Positions 24,757 through 33,541 of a stretch of 64,000 nt of DNA are shown piece by piece. A program made the position numbers and the translations under genes. Below the pieces are notes generated by a model. It did not search any database. It saw only the letters and a list, made by a program, of their open reading frames with translations, and had not been told where the DNA came from. Origin of the DNA: Devosia sp. 67-54 (GTDB lineage Bacteria; Pseudomonadota; Alphaproteobacteria; Rhizobiales; Devosiaceae). The DNA lies in the NCBI RefSeq assembly GCF_001899075.1, contig NZ_MKVA01000011.1:62001-126000 (forward strand), read 5' to 3'. How positions within the stretch are numbered: the stretch's first letter is position 1; each line of letters opens with the position of its first letter.

Positions 24757-25965
24757 ATGACTCAGTCCGCCATCGGACTCGACGTGTTTTTTCTGCTGGT
24801 CGGCGCCGTGCTGGTGTTCTCGATGCATGGCGGCTTCGCCTTCCTCGAGCTCGGCACCGTGCGCGGCAAGAACCAGGTCAACGCCCTGGTCAAGATCATG
24901 GTCGATTTCGCCTTCTCGACCCTGGCCTACTTCTTCGTCGGCTACTGGATCGCCTATGGCGTCGAATTCTTCGCCAGCGCCAGAACCCTCTCCGGCGATG
25001 GCGGCGGCTTCGCCCTGCAGGGGCTGAGCCTCGTGCGCTTCTTCTTTCTTGCGACCTTCGCCGCGGCGGTGCCGGCCATCATTTCCGGCGGCATCGCCGA
25101 GCGCGCGAAATTCTGGCCGCAGGTGGCCATCGCCTCGCTGATCGTCGGCCTCGTCTATCCGCTGAGCGAGGGCATCGTCTGGCACGGCAATTACCGTATC
25201 CAGGCTTGGCTCGCCGCCAGCTTCGGCGCGCCGTTCCACGACTTCGCCGGCTCGGTCGTCGTCCACGCCGTGGGCGGCTGGCTGGCGCTCGCCGCGGTGC
25301 GCGCGCTGGGCCCGCGCATCGGCCGCTACGGCCCGCACGGCCGGCCCTTCCCGCCCTCGTCGATCCCCTGGCTGGCGCTCGGCACCTGGATGCTGTCGAT
25401 CGGCTGGTTCGGCTTCAACGTCATGTCGGCGCAATCAACCGCCGCGGTCTCCGGCCTCGTCGCCATCAATTCGCTGCTCGCGATGGTCGGCGGCATCGCC
25501 GCGGCGGCCATCGCCAGCCGCGCCGACCCCGGCTTCGTGCACAATGGCGCGCTGGCGGGACTGGTGGCCGTGTGCGCCGGCTCCGACGTCATGCATCCGC
25601 TCGGGGCGCTCGCGACCGGCGCCATCGCCGGCGTGATCTTCGTGCGCGGCTTTACCCTGACGCAGGAGCGGCTGCAGCTCGACGACGTGCTCGGCGTCTG
25701 GCCGCTGCACGGCCTGTGCGGTCTGTGGGGCGGCATCGCCGCCGGCATTTTCGGCCTCGCCCAGCTCGGCGGCATGGGCGGCGTGTCGCTGCCGGTGCAG
25801 CTCGTCGGCGCGCTCGCCGTCTCCGCTTACGCCTTCGCCCTCGGCAGCCTGATCTACGCCATCGCCCGGCGCACCGTCGGTATCCGCCTCGGCGACGAGC
25901 AGCAGCGCCGCGGCGCCGACCTCACCGTGCACTCCATCGGCGCCCTGCCGGAGGGGGAAATCTGA
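24757..25965 (+). CDS. Second, divergent ammonium transporter-family protein
   Basis: 402 residues from ATG 24757 with GGGGAG 6 bases upstream; no cleaved signal peptide is evident. About 11 membrane helices. Amt hallmarks: GKNQVNALVKIMVDFAFSTL, FAGSVVVHAVGGWLALAA with the first pore His, WFGFNVMSAQS, and VWPLHGLCGLWGGIAAGIFG with the second His in a non-standard setting (usually GVHGVGG). Probably a separate Amt clade, possibly of different affinity or a sensor-like role. No PII gene is attached. The sigma54-like promoter suggests nitrogen control. Confidence 0.9.
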   Translation: MTQSAIGLDVFFLLVGAVLVFSMHGGFAFLELGTVRGKNQVNALVKIMVDFAFSTLAYFFVGYWIAYGVEFFASARTLSGDGGGFALQGLSLVRFFFLATFAAAVPAIISGGIAERAKFWPQVAIASLIVGLVYPLSEGIVWHGNYRIQAWLAASFGAPFHDFAGSVVVHAVGGWLALAAVRALGPRIGRYGPHGRPFPPSSIPWLALGTWMLSIGWFGFNVMSAQSTAAVSGLVAINSLLAMVGGIAAAAIASRADPGFVHNGALAGLVAVCAGSDVMHPLGALATGAIAGVIFVRGFTLTQERLQLDDVLGVWPLHGLCGLWGGIAAGIFGLAQLGGMGGVSLPVQLVGALAVSAYAFALGSLIYAIARRTVGIRLGDEQQRRGADLTVHSIGALPEGEI

Positions 25966-25969
25966 GTGG

Positions 25970-26032
25970 GGTGCATGGTGAATGGCGGCAGGGCGGCACC
26001 GGATACCTGCCATTCGCCACGCATCATTCACC
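25970..26032. repeat. Imperfect inverted repeat of the GGTGAATGGC family
   Basis: GGTGAATGGCGGCAGG on the left is matched, imperfectly, by CCTGCCATTCGCCACGC and CATTCACC on the right. Related sequence occurs at 31241-31271 and 44836-44907. Confidence 0.5.
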
Positions 26033-26041
26033 GCCACATGG

Positions 26042-26057
26042 TTAGCTCGGGATTAAC
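26042..26057 (+). promoter_or_regulatory. CtrA-like binding box ahead of ftsK
   Basis: TTAG-CTCGGGA-TTAAC matches the CtrA consensus TTAA-N7-TTAAC with one mismatch, 47 bp upstream of the ftsK start codon. CtrA controls cell-cycle and division genes in alphaproteobacteria. Confidence 0.5.
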
Positions 26058-26103
26058 CACGTCCACCTAGGATCGGCGCTCAAGTTTAGTTCAGAGTGTT
26101 GCG

Positions 26104-28653
26104 ATGCCGGCTCGTCCCCTGCTCGAAGACCAATCCGCTGCGCCAGCGCCCGCCATCGCCATCACCATTCCAGTCCGCCTGATCGGCATGATCGTCCTGG
26201 CGCTGGTCGCCGTCATGATGGTGGCGCTCGCCTCGTGGTCGGTGGACGATCCGTCCTTTTCCTATGCGACCAGCAAGCCTGTCGCCAACTGGCTCGGCTT
26301 TCCCGGCGCCGTGATCGCCGATTTCAGCTTCCAGGTGCTCGGCCTCGGCATCATCGTGCTGCTGATTCCGCCGGCCTTGTGGGGCTGGAGCTTCCTGCGC
26401 CGCCGCGTGCCCTCGCGCATGGGGCTGCGCCTCATCGCCTGGATCGGCGCCAGCGGCCTCGCCACCGGCGTCTTGACCTTCCTGCCGGCGCCCGCCAGCT
26501 GGCCGCTGCCCACCGGCCTCGGCGGCCTGATCGGCACCGGCTTTTCCAACCTCGCCGCGCTGGTCACCGGCGCCGAGCCGCAGCCGGTGACGGCCTGGCT
26601 GTTCGCCATCATCCTGATGGCGCCGACCCTGGCGCTGTTCTGGCTGGCGCTCGGCCTCGGCGCCATCGCCATGCCCAAGGCCCAGGGCAAGGCAAGGGGT
26701 AAGGACGTCCCCGAGCGGAACGGCATTCTTGACGTCGCCATCGGCGCGCTGGTGCATCTGGGCTTTTCCGCCCAGACCGCTTTCCGCCGCGCCATCGCGC
26801 AGGCCCGCGCCAACGCCGCGGCCAAGCGCGAGGCGGAGGCAGCCGAATGGCGCGACGGCGCCGCCGAGCCGAGCCTCGCCGCCCGCGCGCCGACGGTGTC
26901 GGTGCTGCCCGACGAGCGGCGCGAGCCCTCGCTGGGCGCCGGCCTGACCGTCGAGCGCCGCATCTTCGCCCCCGTCGCCGAGCCGGCCGCCGAGGACGAT
27001 TACGCCGAGGATGAGGACGACGACGAGGAGCTTCCCCCCATCGCGCCGGCGCGCAGCCCGCGCGTGGCGCCGCCCGCCCGCCGTCCTGCCCCTGGCGCCC
27101 GCGCCGGGCGCGAAGCGCAGGGCTCGCTGCTCGACGATCCGAGCGGCTTCGAGCTGCCGGCGCTAAGCCTGCTGGCCGAGCCCAGGCAGCGCGGCATGTC
27201 CGACGAGATGCGGCCCGAGCGGCTCGAGGCCATGGCCCGCCGGCTCGAAGGCGTGCTCGAGGATTTCGGCGTCAAGGGCGACATCATCAATGTCCGCCCC
27301 GGCCCGGTGGTCACCCTGTACGAGCTCGAGCCGGCCCCCGGCATCAAGTCGAGCCGGGTGATCTCGCTCGCCGACGACATCGCCCGCTCGATGAGCGCCA
27401 TCTCCGCCCGCGTCGCTGTGGTGCCCGGCCGCAACGCCATCGGCATCGAGCTGCCCAACGAGCACCGCGAGACCGTCTATCTGCGCGAGATGCTGGCCAG
27501 CTCCGATTTCGAGAAGATGAAGGGCAAGCTCCCCATCTGCCTCGGCAAGACCATCGGTGGCGAGCCGATCATCGCCGACCTCGCGCGCATGCCGCATCTG
27601 CTCATCGCCGGCACCACCGGCTCGGGCAAGTCGGTGGGCATCAACACCTTCATTCTGTCGCTGCTTTACCAGATGACGCCGGAGAAATGCCGGCTGATCA
27701 TGATCGACCCCAAGATGCTGGAGCTCTCGATCTACGACGGCATTCCACACCTCTTGACGCCGGTGGTCACCGATCCGGCCAAGGCCGTCACCGCGCTCAA
27801 ATGGGCGGTGCGCGAGATGGAAGACCGCTATCGCAAGATGAGCAAGATCGGCGTGCGCAACATCGACGGCTTCAACCAGCGCGTCACCGAAGCGGCGCAG
27901 AAGGGCGAGACCATCACCCGCACCGTGCAGACCGGCTTCGACCGCGACACCGGCGAGGCCATCTACGAGAGCGAGGAGTTCAACCTCGAGCCGCTGCCCT
28001 TCATCGTCATCGTCATCGACGAGATGGCCGATCTGATGATGGTCGCCGGCAAGGACATCGAGGGCGCCGTGCAGCGCCTGGCGCAGATGGCGCGTGCCGC
28101 CGGCATCCACGTCATCATGGCGACGCAGCGTCCCTCGGTCGACGTCATCACCGGCACCATCAAGGCCAATTTCCCCACCAGAATTTCGTTCCAGGTGACC
28201 TCCAAGATCGACAGCCGCACCATCCTGGGCGAGCAGGGCGCCGAGCAATTGCTGGGCAATGGCGACATGCTCTACATGGCCGGCGGCGGCCGCATCCGGC
28301 GCCTGCACGGCCCGTTCGTCTCCGACGGCGAGGTCGAGAGCATCGTCAAGCATCTGAAGATGCAGGGCACGCCCGACTACCTCGACTCGATCACCGCCGA
28401 CGAGGACGACGAGTTCGATCCCGCCTCGGCGCTGGGCGAAGATGGCGGCGGCTCCGGCGACGAGCTCTACGACAAGGCCGTCAACATCGTGCTCAACGAC
28501 AAGAAGGCCTCCACCTCCTACGTCCAGCGCCGCCTCGCCATCGGCTACAACAAGGCGGCGAGCCTGATCGAGCGCATGGAAAAGGAAGGCGTCATCTCCC
28601 CCGCCAACCACTCCGGCAAGCGCGAAATTCTTGTCGGCAACGACGCGTATTAG
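26104..28653 (+). CDS. ftsK: DNA translocase FtsK
   Basis: 849 residues. Four membrane segments in the first ~200 residues, an acidic and proline-rich linker (~290-345), then the motor: Walker [13 protein letters not shown] at about residue 500, Walker [15 protein letters not shown] near 632, [20 protein letters not shown], and the C-terminal winged-helix gamma domain (~residues 787-849) that reads KOPS sites. It couples septum formation to chromosome resolution at dif. A CtrA-like box precedes the gene. Confidence 0.97.
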   Translation: MPARPLLEDQSAAPAPAIAITIPVRLIGMIVLALVAVMMVALASWSVDDPSFSYATSKPVANWLGFPGAVIADFSFQVLGLGIIVLLIPPALWGWSFLRRRVPSRMGLRLIAWIGASGLATGVLTFLPAPASWPLPTGLGGLIGTGFSNLAALVTGAEPQPVTAWLFAIILMAPTLALFWLALGLGAIAMPKAQGKARGKDVPERNGILDVAIGALVHLGFSAQTAFRRAIAQARANAAAKREAEAAEWRDGAAEPSLAARAPTVSVLPDERREPSLGAGLTVERRIFAPVAEPAAEDDYAEDEDDDEELPPIAPARSPRVAPPARRPAPGARAGREAQGSLLDDPSGFELPALSLLAEPRQRGMSDEMRPERLEAMARRLEGVLEDFGVKGDIINVRPGPVVTLYELEPAPGIKSSRVISLADDIARSMSAISARVAVVPGRNAIGIELPNEHRETVYLREMLASSDFEKMKGKLPICLGKTIGGEPIIADLARMPHLLIAGTTGSGKSVGINTFILSLLYQMTPEKCRLIMIDPKMLELSIYDGIPHLLTPVVTDPAKAVTALKWAVREMEDRYRKMSKIGVRNIDGFNQRVTEAAQKGETITRTVQTGFDRDTGEAIYESEEFNLEPLPFIVIVIDEMADLMMVAGKDIEGAVQRLAQMARAAGIHVIMATQRPSVDVITGTIKANFPTRISFQVTSKIDSRTILGEQGAEQLLGNGDMLYMAGGGRIRRLHGPFVSDGEVESIVKHLKMQGTPDYLDSITADEDDEFDPASALGEDGGGSGDELYDKAVNIVLNDKKASTSYVQRRLAIGYNKAASLIERMEKEGVISPANHSGKREILVGNDAY

Positions 28654-28670
28654 CCCCAACCAGCGGTTGG

Positions 28671-28713
28671 CCGAACGAGCCGTCTTCGGGTCGTTCGGTC
28701 AGCAAAGCTGACC
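28671..28713. terminator. Overlapping hairpins in the convergent ftsK gap
   Basis: CCGAACGA (28671-28678) / TCGTTCGG (28691-28698) and GGTCAGC-aaa-GCTGACC (28697-28713) overlap by two bases, so only one can form at a time. They lie between the stops of ftsK and the convergent ATP-grasp gene. No T-run, so terminator function is only suggested. Confidence 0.35.
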
Positions 28714-28730
28714 GGAAGGGGCGGCCCCGC

Positions 28731-29603
28731 TTACCGGCTCCGGCCGCCACCTCGCACCGGCGGCTGCGCCTCGCGCACGATGATCCCCAGCGCCGCGTCG
28801 AGGTCGGCCGCAAACTCCGGCCGCATCAGCGAGCCGCCGAGCCGCGGATTGATCTCGAGGAGGGCGAGGCGCCCGTCGGCACGCCGGCGGAAGTCGATAT
28901 TGGCCGGGCCCTGATAGTCGAGCGGCGCAAGGAAGCGCTCGAACACCGCGAGGTCGGCGGCGCCGAGGCGCGCCGGCTCGATGGCGAGCCCTTCCACCGG
29001 CCCGCGCACCACGCGCCTGTGCGCCAGCGGATAGGCATAGGCCCGCGACCAGACGATGCGGCCGCCGGCGCGCACCAGATGCGCCACGTACTCCACCTCC
29101 GCCTCGACGCACTCCTGCAGCAGCACGGGCTCACCGGCCCATGGCGGCTCGGCCAGCCGGGCCATAAGCTCGGCGCGGCTCGAGACCACCGCGACACCGT
29201 GGCCGGCATTGAGGTCGCACCGCTTCAGCACGACCGGAAAACTTGCGGTTTCGGGCGAGGCGTAGGTCGCCGGCACGAACGCGCCCAGCCCCTGCGCGGC
29301 GGCATAGCGGGCGAACCGGCCCTTGTCGGCCAGGACGCGCATCGCCTCCGGCGGCGGCAGCAGCGTCCAGGTGCCCGGCCCCACCGCCGGTACATGCGCC
29401 TCAAGCAGCGGAATGCTGACGATTCGCCGCAACTGGCCGGGGCGCAGCGGCCGCTCGGTGGGCCTGAGCCCGAGCCGCCGCCAGGTCGGCGCCTCGGGGC
29501 CGAGCGCCGCGGCCCAGGCCGGACCGTTCGAGCCGACCACCAGGATTTCGGTCGGGCAGCGGGCGCGGGCGGTATCGAGGAGCGAACGGAGCAGGCGGAA
29601 CAT
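28731..29603 (-). CDS. ATP-grasp-domain protein of unknown specificity
   Basis: 290 residues from ATG 29603, the only ATG in the area; no good ribosome-binding site is seen. The C-terminal two thirds are an ATP-grasp fold: FPVVLKRCDLNAGHGVAVV (first lysine lobe), PVLLQECVEAEVEYVAHLV, and GRLALLEINPRLGGSL, whose Glu and Asn bind Mg-ATP. The N-terminus (ILVVGSNGPAWAAAL) looks like a pre-ATP-grasp nucleotide-like fold. Such enzymes join a carboxylate to an amine. It is a single gene with no biosynthetic neighbour, so the substrate is unknown. Confidence 0.8.
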   Translation of the reverse strand: MFRLLRSLLDTARARCPTEILVVGSNGPAWAAALGPEAPTWRRLGLRPTERPLRPGQLRRIVSIPLLEAHVPAVGPGTWTLLPPPEAMRVLADKGRFARYAAAQGLGAFVPATYASPETASFPVVLKRCDLNAGHGVAVVSSRAELMARLAEPPWAGEPVLLQECVEAEVEYVAHLVRAGGRIVWSRAYAYPLAHRRVVRGPVEGLAIEPARLGAADLAVFERFLAPLDYQGPANIDFRRRADGRLALLEINPRLGGSLMRPEFAADLDAALGIIVREAQPPVRGGGRSR

Positions 29604-29714
29604 GCTGGACAGGAGGTGCCGGCGCGGCAGGCGCCGCGGCCGGGGGAACCGAATCCCGCTCTTGCCGTAATTGCCTGAGATGCTTAGCTCAAGTGACCAG
29701 CAGAGGATTTGCCC

Positions 29715-30356
29715 ATGCGTCGTCGTTCCGTCCTGGCCCTGATCGCGGTTGCCGCCGCTTTGCCCGCTGCCCCGGTTTTCGCCGAGGGCGAGCCGCGGCG
29801 GCTGACGCAGGACGAGATCGACCTCATCAACAAGGTGTCGGCGCACAATTCGGCGATCACCACCATGGTCGGCCGCTTCCTGCAGGTCGACACCCAGGGC
29901 CAGCGCATCGAGGGCACCTTCTATCTGCAGCGGCCGGGCAAGATCCGCTTCCGCTACGCCCCGCCCTCGCACCAGGAGATCCTGTCGATCGGCAACGGCT
30001 TTTACGTCATCGACCGCGAGGAGAAGACGCAATACGCCTACCCGCAGGACAAGGTGCCGCTGCGCCAGTTCCTCGACAGCAACATCGACCTGCTGCATGC
30101 CGGGCTCGTCGCCATCGACCAGTCGGCCAATTATCTCGAGCTGACGCTGCAGGACGATACGCCGGTCGGCACCGTCAAGGTGGCGCTGGTGTTCGACAAG
30201 CAGAGCCTCGATTTGGTGCAATGGGTGCTGACCAACCCCGACCGCACCGAGCTCACCTTCTCGATCTACGATGTGCAGAAGGGCGTCGATATCCCCAAGG
30301 CGACGTTCTACCTCAACATCAACGACTACAACAAAGTGCAGGGCCCCAACGGATGA
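29715..30356 (+). CDS. lolA: Outer-membrane lipoprotein carrier protein LolA-like
   Basis: 213 residues from ATG 29715, with AGAGGA 7 bases before it; TTG 29709 is an alternative. Signal peptide MRRRSVLALIAVAAALPAAPVFA, then the LolA fold with VGRFLQVDTQGQRIEGTFYLQRPGKIRFRY. The periplasmic carrier takes lipoproteins from LolCDE to the outer membrane. The gene order ftsK-lolA-xth is common in Hyphomicrobiales. Confidence 0.92.
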   Translation: MRRRSVLALIAVAAALPAAPVFAEGEPRRLTQDEIDLINKVSAHNSAITTMVGRFLQVDTQGQRIEGTFYLQRPGKIRFRYAPPSHQEILSIGNGFYVIDREEKTQYAYPQDKVPLRQFLDSNIDLLHAGLVAIDQSANYLELTLQDDTPVGTVKVALVFDKQSLDLVQWVLTNPDRTELTFSIYDVQKGVDIPKATFYLNINDYNKVQGPNG

Positions 30357-30361
30357 CGTGA

Positions 30362-30430
30362 GGCAGTCGGCAATAGGCAACCGGCAGACGATGGGTTAGT
30401 ACGACTGCCGATTGCCCATTGCCGACTGCC
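30362..30430. repeat. Inverted repeat with 29-base arms between lolA and xth
   Basis: Arms 30362-30390 and 30402-30430 are complementary except for about three mismatches (GGCAGTCGGCAAT ... ATTGCCGACTGCC at the outer ends), with an 11-base loop. It starts 5 bases after the lolA stop and ends just before the xth start, so the transcript would carry a large hairpin. Confidence 0.75.
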
Positions 30431-30437
30431 ATCCCTC

Positions 30438-31241
30438 ATGCCCTCCCTCGCCACCTGGAACATCAACTCCGTCCGGCTGCGCCTGCCGCTGGTCCTGCGC
30501 TTCCTCAAGGCCCACCCCGTCGATGTCCTGTGCCTGCAGGAGATCAAATGCCTCAACGAACAGTTTCCGGCCAAGCCGCTGGCCAGGGCCGGCTACCCCT
30601 ACCAGGCGGTGCACGGGCAGAAGGGCTATCACGGCGTCGCCATCGTCTCGCGCCATCCGCTGGCCGACATTTCGAGCCGCGTCTTCTGCGACATCGCCGA
30701 CTGCCGGCACGTCTCGGCCATGCTGGATTTCGGCCGCGGCCCGCTGACGGTGCATTCGATCTACATCCCGGCCGGCGGCGACATCCCCGACCCCGAGCTC
30801 AACCCGAAATTCCGCCACAAGCTCGACTTCCTCAAGGAGCTGAAGGCCTGGTTCGGCGAGGCGCATTTCAGGGACCGCCAGCTCATCTGCGGCGATTTCA
30901 ACGTCGCCCCGCACCCCGATGACGTGTGGAGCCACAAGCAATTGCTGAAGGTGGTGAGCCACACCCCGGTCGAGACCGAAGCGCTCGACGATCTGCTGAC
31001 CGCCAATCACGGCTGGACCGATCTGGTGCGCAAGCACCATCCGTTCGGCGAAAAGCTGTCGTCCTGGTGGAGCTATCGCGCCGCCGACTGGCAGGCCTCC
31101 AACCGCGGTCGCCGCCTCGACCACATCTGGTCCACCGCCGATATCGCCGCGCACTCGACCGCCGCCGAGATCATCGCCCCCGCCCGCGGCTGGGGCAGCA
31201 AGCCCTCCGACCACGTGCCGGTGATCGCGCATTTCCAGTGA
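30438..31241 (+). CDS. xth: Exodeoxyribonuclease III
   Basis: 267 residues. AP endonuclease/3'-exonuclease of base-excision repair. Motifs of the EEP nuclease fold: ATWNINSVRLR, CLQEIKC with the metal-binding Glu, SIYIPAGGD, ICGDFNVAPHPDDVW, RRLDHIWST and the final KPSDHVPVIAHF with the catalytic Asp-His. Normal length. It lies in the same direction as lolA behind the inverted repeat. Confidence 0.95.
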   Translation: MPSLATWNINSVRLRLPLVLRFLKAHPVDVLCLQEIKCLNEQFPAKPLARAGYPYQAVHGQKGYHGVAIVSRHPLADISSRVFCDIADCRHVSAMLDFGRGPLTVHSIYIPAGGDIPDPELNPKFRHKLDFLKELKAWFGEAHFRDRQLICGDFNVAPHPDDVWSHKQLLKVVSHTPVETEALDDLLTANHGWTDLVRKHHPFGEKLSSWWSYRAADWQASNRGRRLDHIWSTADIAAHSTAAEIIAPARGWGSKPSDHVPVIAHFQ

Positions 31242-31264
31242 ATGCTGAATGGCCACGCTGCCAT

Positions 31265-31720
31265 TCACCGACTGCCGATCTTGCCCTTCACCTGCTCCAC
31301 CGCGCTCAGATACCCCGTGAGCTCGGCGCGGATGCGGTCGGCGGCACGGCGGGCGAGGTCGGGCGCCTGGTTGGCGAGCTTCATGAACGCCGAGCGCGGC
31401 ACGAACAGCGTCTCGACATTGTCCACCGCCTTGATGGTCACCGGCCGCGGCCTGGCCACCACCAGCGACATGGCGCCCAGCACCGCGCCCGGCGTGGTGA
31501 TGACGAACGGGTTGGCCTCGTCGCCCTCCTGGTAGGAGGCGACGGTGCCGCGCACCAGCACATGCGCGCCCTCGGGCACGTCGCCGGCGGTATAGAGCAC
31601 GTTCCCGGCGCGGTATTTCTTGCGCTCGCTGGCGAAGGCCAGCAGCCGACGCTGCTCGGCGTCGCAGACCTCAAAGAAGTCCGCGCGCCCGAGGATCGTG
31701 GTCGCGTCGTCGAGCTGCAT
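31265..31720 (-). CDS. Stand-alone cyclic-nucleotide-binding-domain protein
   Basis: 151 residues, a single Crp/Fnr-type cNMP-binding beta-roll (GNVLYTAGDVPEGAHVLVRG, GAVLGAMSLVVARPRPVTIKA) followed by one helix. There is no HTH, so it does not bind DNA by itself. The canonical cAMP phosphate-binding RSA motif is not clear (RPRPVT stands there). Convergent with xth; the 23 bp gap includes the GAATGGC...GCCATTC palindrome. The 246 bp upstream (31721-31966) holds no gene I can support. Confidence 0.85.
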   Translation of the reverse strand: MQLDDATTILGRADFFEVCDAEQRRLLAFASERKKYRAGNVLYTAGDVPEGAHVLVRGTVASYQEGDEANPFVITTPGAVLGAMSLVVARPRPVTIKAVDNVETLFVPRSAFMKLANQAPDLARRAADRIRAELTGYLSAVEQVKGKIGSR

Positions 31721-31966
31721 TTGGCCCCGAATCCATGGTCACGGCGAGCCGCCGCCACGGCTCGGCGCCTGATATAGACCATGCGGAGGCGTTCGGAAGA
31801 AGGCTTTTTGCCCGCTCCGCCCCGATTTCTGGGACTTAACCCTAAAAGCGCGCCGTGGCGCGCCGGCGCCTTTCCGCGAAAAGTGGCTCCGGTTTTCCGC
31901 GTCGGAAAACGCGACCGGACAAGACCTTGGATCAACTGATCCGATCCGGCGGATCGGCGAGCTGAT

Positions 31967-32650
31967 CTAGGGCACCAACCGGTAGCCGCCCTCCTCCGTC
32001 ACCAGCAGCCGGGCGTTGGACGGATCGCGCTCGATCTTCTGGCGCAGCCGGTAGATGTGGGTTTCGAGCGTATGCGTGGTGACCCGGTTATTGTAGCCCC
32101 ACACCTCTTTCAGCAGCACGTCGCGCGTGATGGTCTTGGGGCCCTGCCGGTAGAGATATTTGAGGATCGAGGTTTCCTTGTCGGTGAGCCGCACCTTGCC
32201 GCCGTCCGCCGCCTCGAGCAGCTTGGCCGCCGGCTGGAAGCTGTAGGGCCCGATGGTGAACACCACGTCCTCGGACTGGTCGTGCTGCCGGAGCTGCGCC
32301 CGGATGCGGGCAAGCAGCACCGAGAAGCGGAACGGCTTGGTGATGTAGTCGTTGGCGCCCGATTCGAGCCCCAGGATCTCGTCGGAATCGCTGTCGTGCC
32401 CGGTGAGCAGCAGGATCGGGCTCTTGAACCCGTCGCGGCGGAGGATCTTCACCGCCTCGCGCCCGTCCATGTCGGGCAGCCCGACGTCGAGGATCATCAG
32501 GTCGACATGGCCGTCGCGCACCATGCGCAGCGCGTCGCCCGCCGTGCCGGCCTCGCTGAGCTCGAACTCGCGGTAATGCATGAGCTGGTCGACGAGGGTT
32601 TTCCTGAGCTCGGCGTCGTCGTCGACGAGGAAAATCCGGCGTCGGATCAT
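31967..32650 (-). CDS. OmpR-family response regulator (CenR-like), orphan
   Basis: 227 residues from ATG 32650. The receiver domain (residues 1-120) has acidic pocket DDD near residue 10, phospho-acceptor in LMILDVGLPDMDGREAV (~54), and the LLLTGHD and KPF switch residues. The winged-helix DNA-binding domain ends ETHIYRLRQKIERDPSNARL. The closest family I recall is CenR of the alphaproteobacterial envelope pathway, but I cannot confirm this. No histidine kinase is adjacent. Confidence 0.9.
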   Translation of the reverse strand: MIRRRIFLVDDDAELRKTLVDQLMHYREFELSEAGTAGDALRMVRDGHVDLMILDVGLPDMDGREAVKILRRDGFKSPILLLTGHDSDSDEILGLESGANDYITKPFRFSVLLARIRAQLRQHDQSEDVVFTIGPYSFQPAAKLLEAADGGKVRLTDKETSILKYLYRQGPKTITRDVLLKEVWGYNNRVTTHTLETHIYRLRQKIERDPSNARLLVTEEGGYRLVP

Positions 32651-32774
32651 GGCTCGAAACCTCTGGGTCTGGTGGTCCGTGAGTAGGCTGGCCGCCGGAC
32701 ACCGGCCAATCACATCCTGGTGACGCGGCCAGCAACGTGATTTGACATCATATAGTTTCGGTGGGCGGCCGAAA

Positions 32775-33440
32775 CTAGCCGCGGTGCCCGAACAGCGCGC
32801 TGCCGACCCGCACATGCGTGGCGCCCATGGCGATGGCCGTCTCGAAATCGCCGCTCATCCCCATCGACAGCAGCGCAACGCCAGCCTCGCGCGCCAGTAT
32901 CGCCAATTGCGCGAAATACGGCCCCGGCGGCACGCCGTCGGGCGGGATCGCCATCAGCCCGTCGATCGTGAGACCATGCACGTCGCGGCAGCGGGCGACG
33001 AACGCCACCGCCTCGGCCGGCGCGATCCCCGCCTTCTGCGGCTCGAGCCCGATATTGACCTGCACCAAGAGCCGCGGCGTCCGCCCCTGTCGCACCATCT
33101 CGGCCTTCAGCGCGCCGGCGATCTTGTCGCGGTCGACGGTTTCGATCACGTCGAACAGCGCCACCGCCTCGCGCGCCTTGTTGGATTGCAGCGGCCCGAT
33201 CAGGTGCAATTCTATGCCGTCATAGGAGGTCCGCAATCCGGGCCATTTCGCCTCGGCCTCCTGCACCCGGTTCTCGCCGAAGACGCGCTGGCCCGCCTCG
33301 AGGAACGGCACGATCGCCGCCGCCGGGAAGGTCTTGCTGACCGCGACCAGCGTCACCGTCTCGGGCGGCGGCCCGAAGCGGCGGCGCGCCCGCTCGATAC
33401 GGGTGCGGATGATATCGAGCCGTTCCGCCGCGTTGTCCAT
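32775..33440 (-). CDS. YggS/PROSC-family pyridoxal-phosphate homeostasis protein
   Basis: 221 residues from ATG 33440. Alanine-racemase-like single-domain TIM barrel: LVAVSKTFPAAAI with the PLP-binding Lys, FGENRVQEAEAKW, ELHLIGPLQSNKAREA, SMGMSGDFETAI and HVRVGSALFG. It buffers free PLP and affects amino-acid metabolism. Divergent from leuS, with about 100 bp between the preferred starts. Confidence 0.94.
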   Translation of the reverse strand: MDNAAERLDIIRTRIERARRRFGPPPETVTLVAVSKTFPAAAIVPFLEAGQRVFGENRVQEAEAKWPGLRTSYDGIELHLIGPLQSNKAREAVALFDVIETVDRDKIAGALKAEMVRQGRTPRLLVQVNIGLEPQKAGIAPAEAVAFVARCRDVHGLTIDGLMAIPPDGVPPGPYFAQLAILAREAGVALLSMGMSGDFETAIAMGATHVRVGSALFGHRG

Positions 33441-33541
33441 CGCCTTGCTGTTGACCGGATTCGTCTTTTCTGATGATGGTCCGCTACGCTGAAATTCCCC
33501 GGCAAAGCAAGGCCTTTGCCGCCGCAAGGACGTATCCGGAC

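Noticed and set aside
27163-28659. Long minus-strand frame inside ftsK
   Set aside because: Antisense shadow with no motif; ftsK is complete on the other strand.
33473-33541. ATG-initiated N-terminal extension of leuS
   Set aside because: The 23 extra residues do not match LeuRS proteins and would occupy most of the yggS-leuS promoter gap; GTG 33542 fits better, though not proven.
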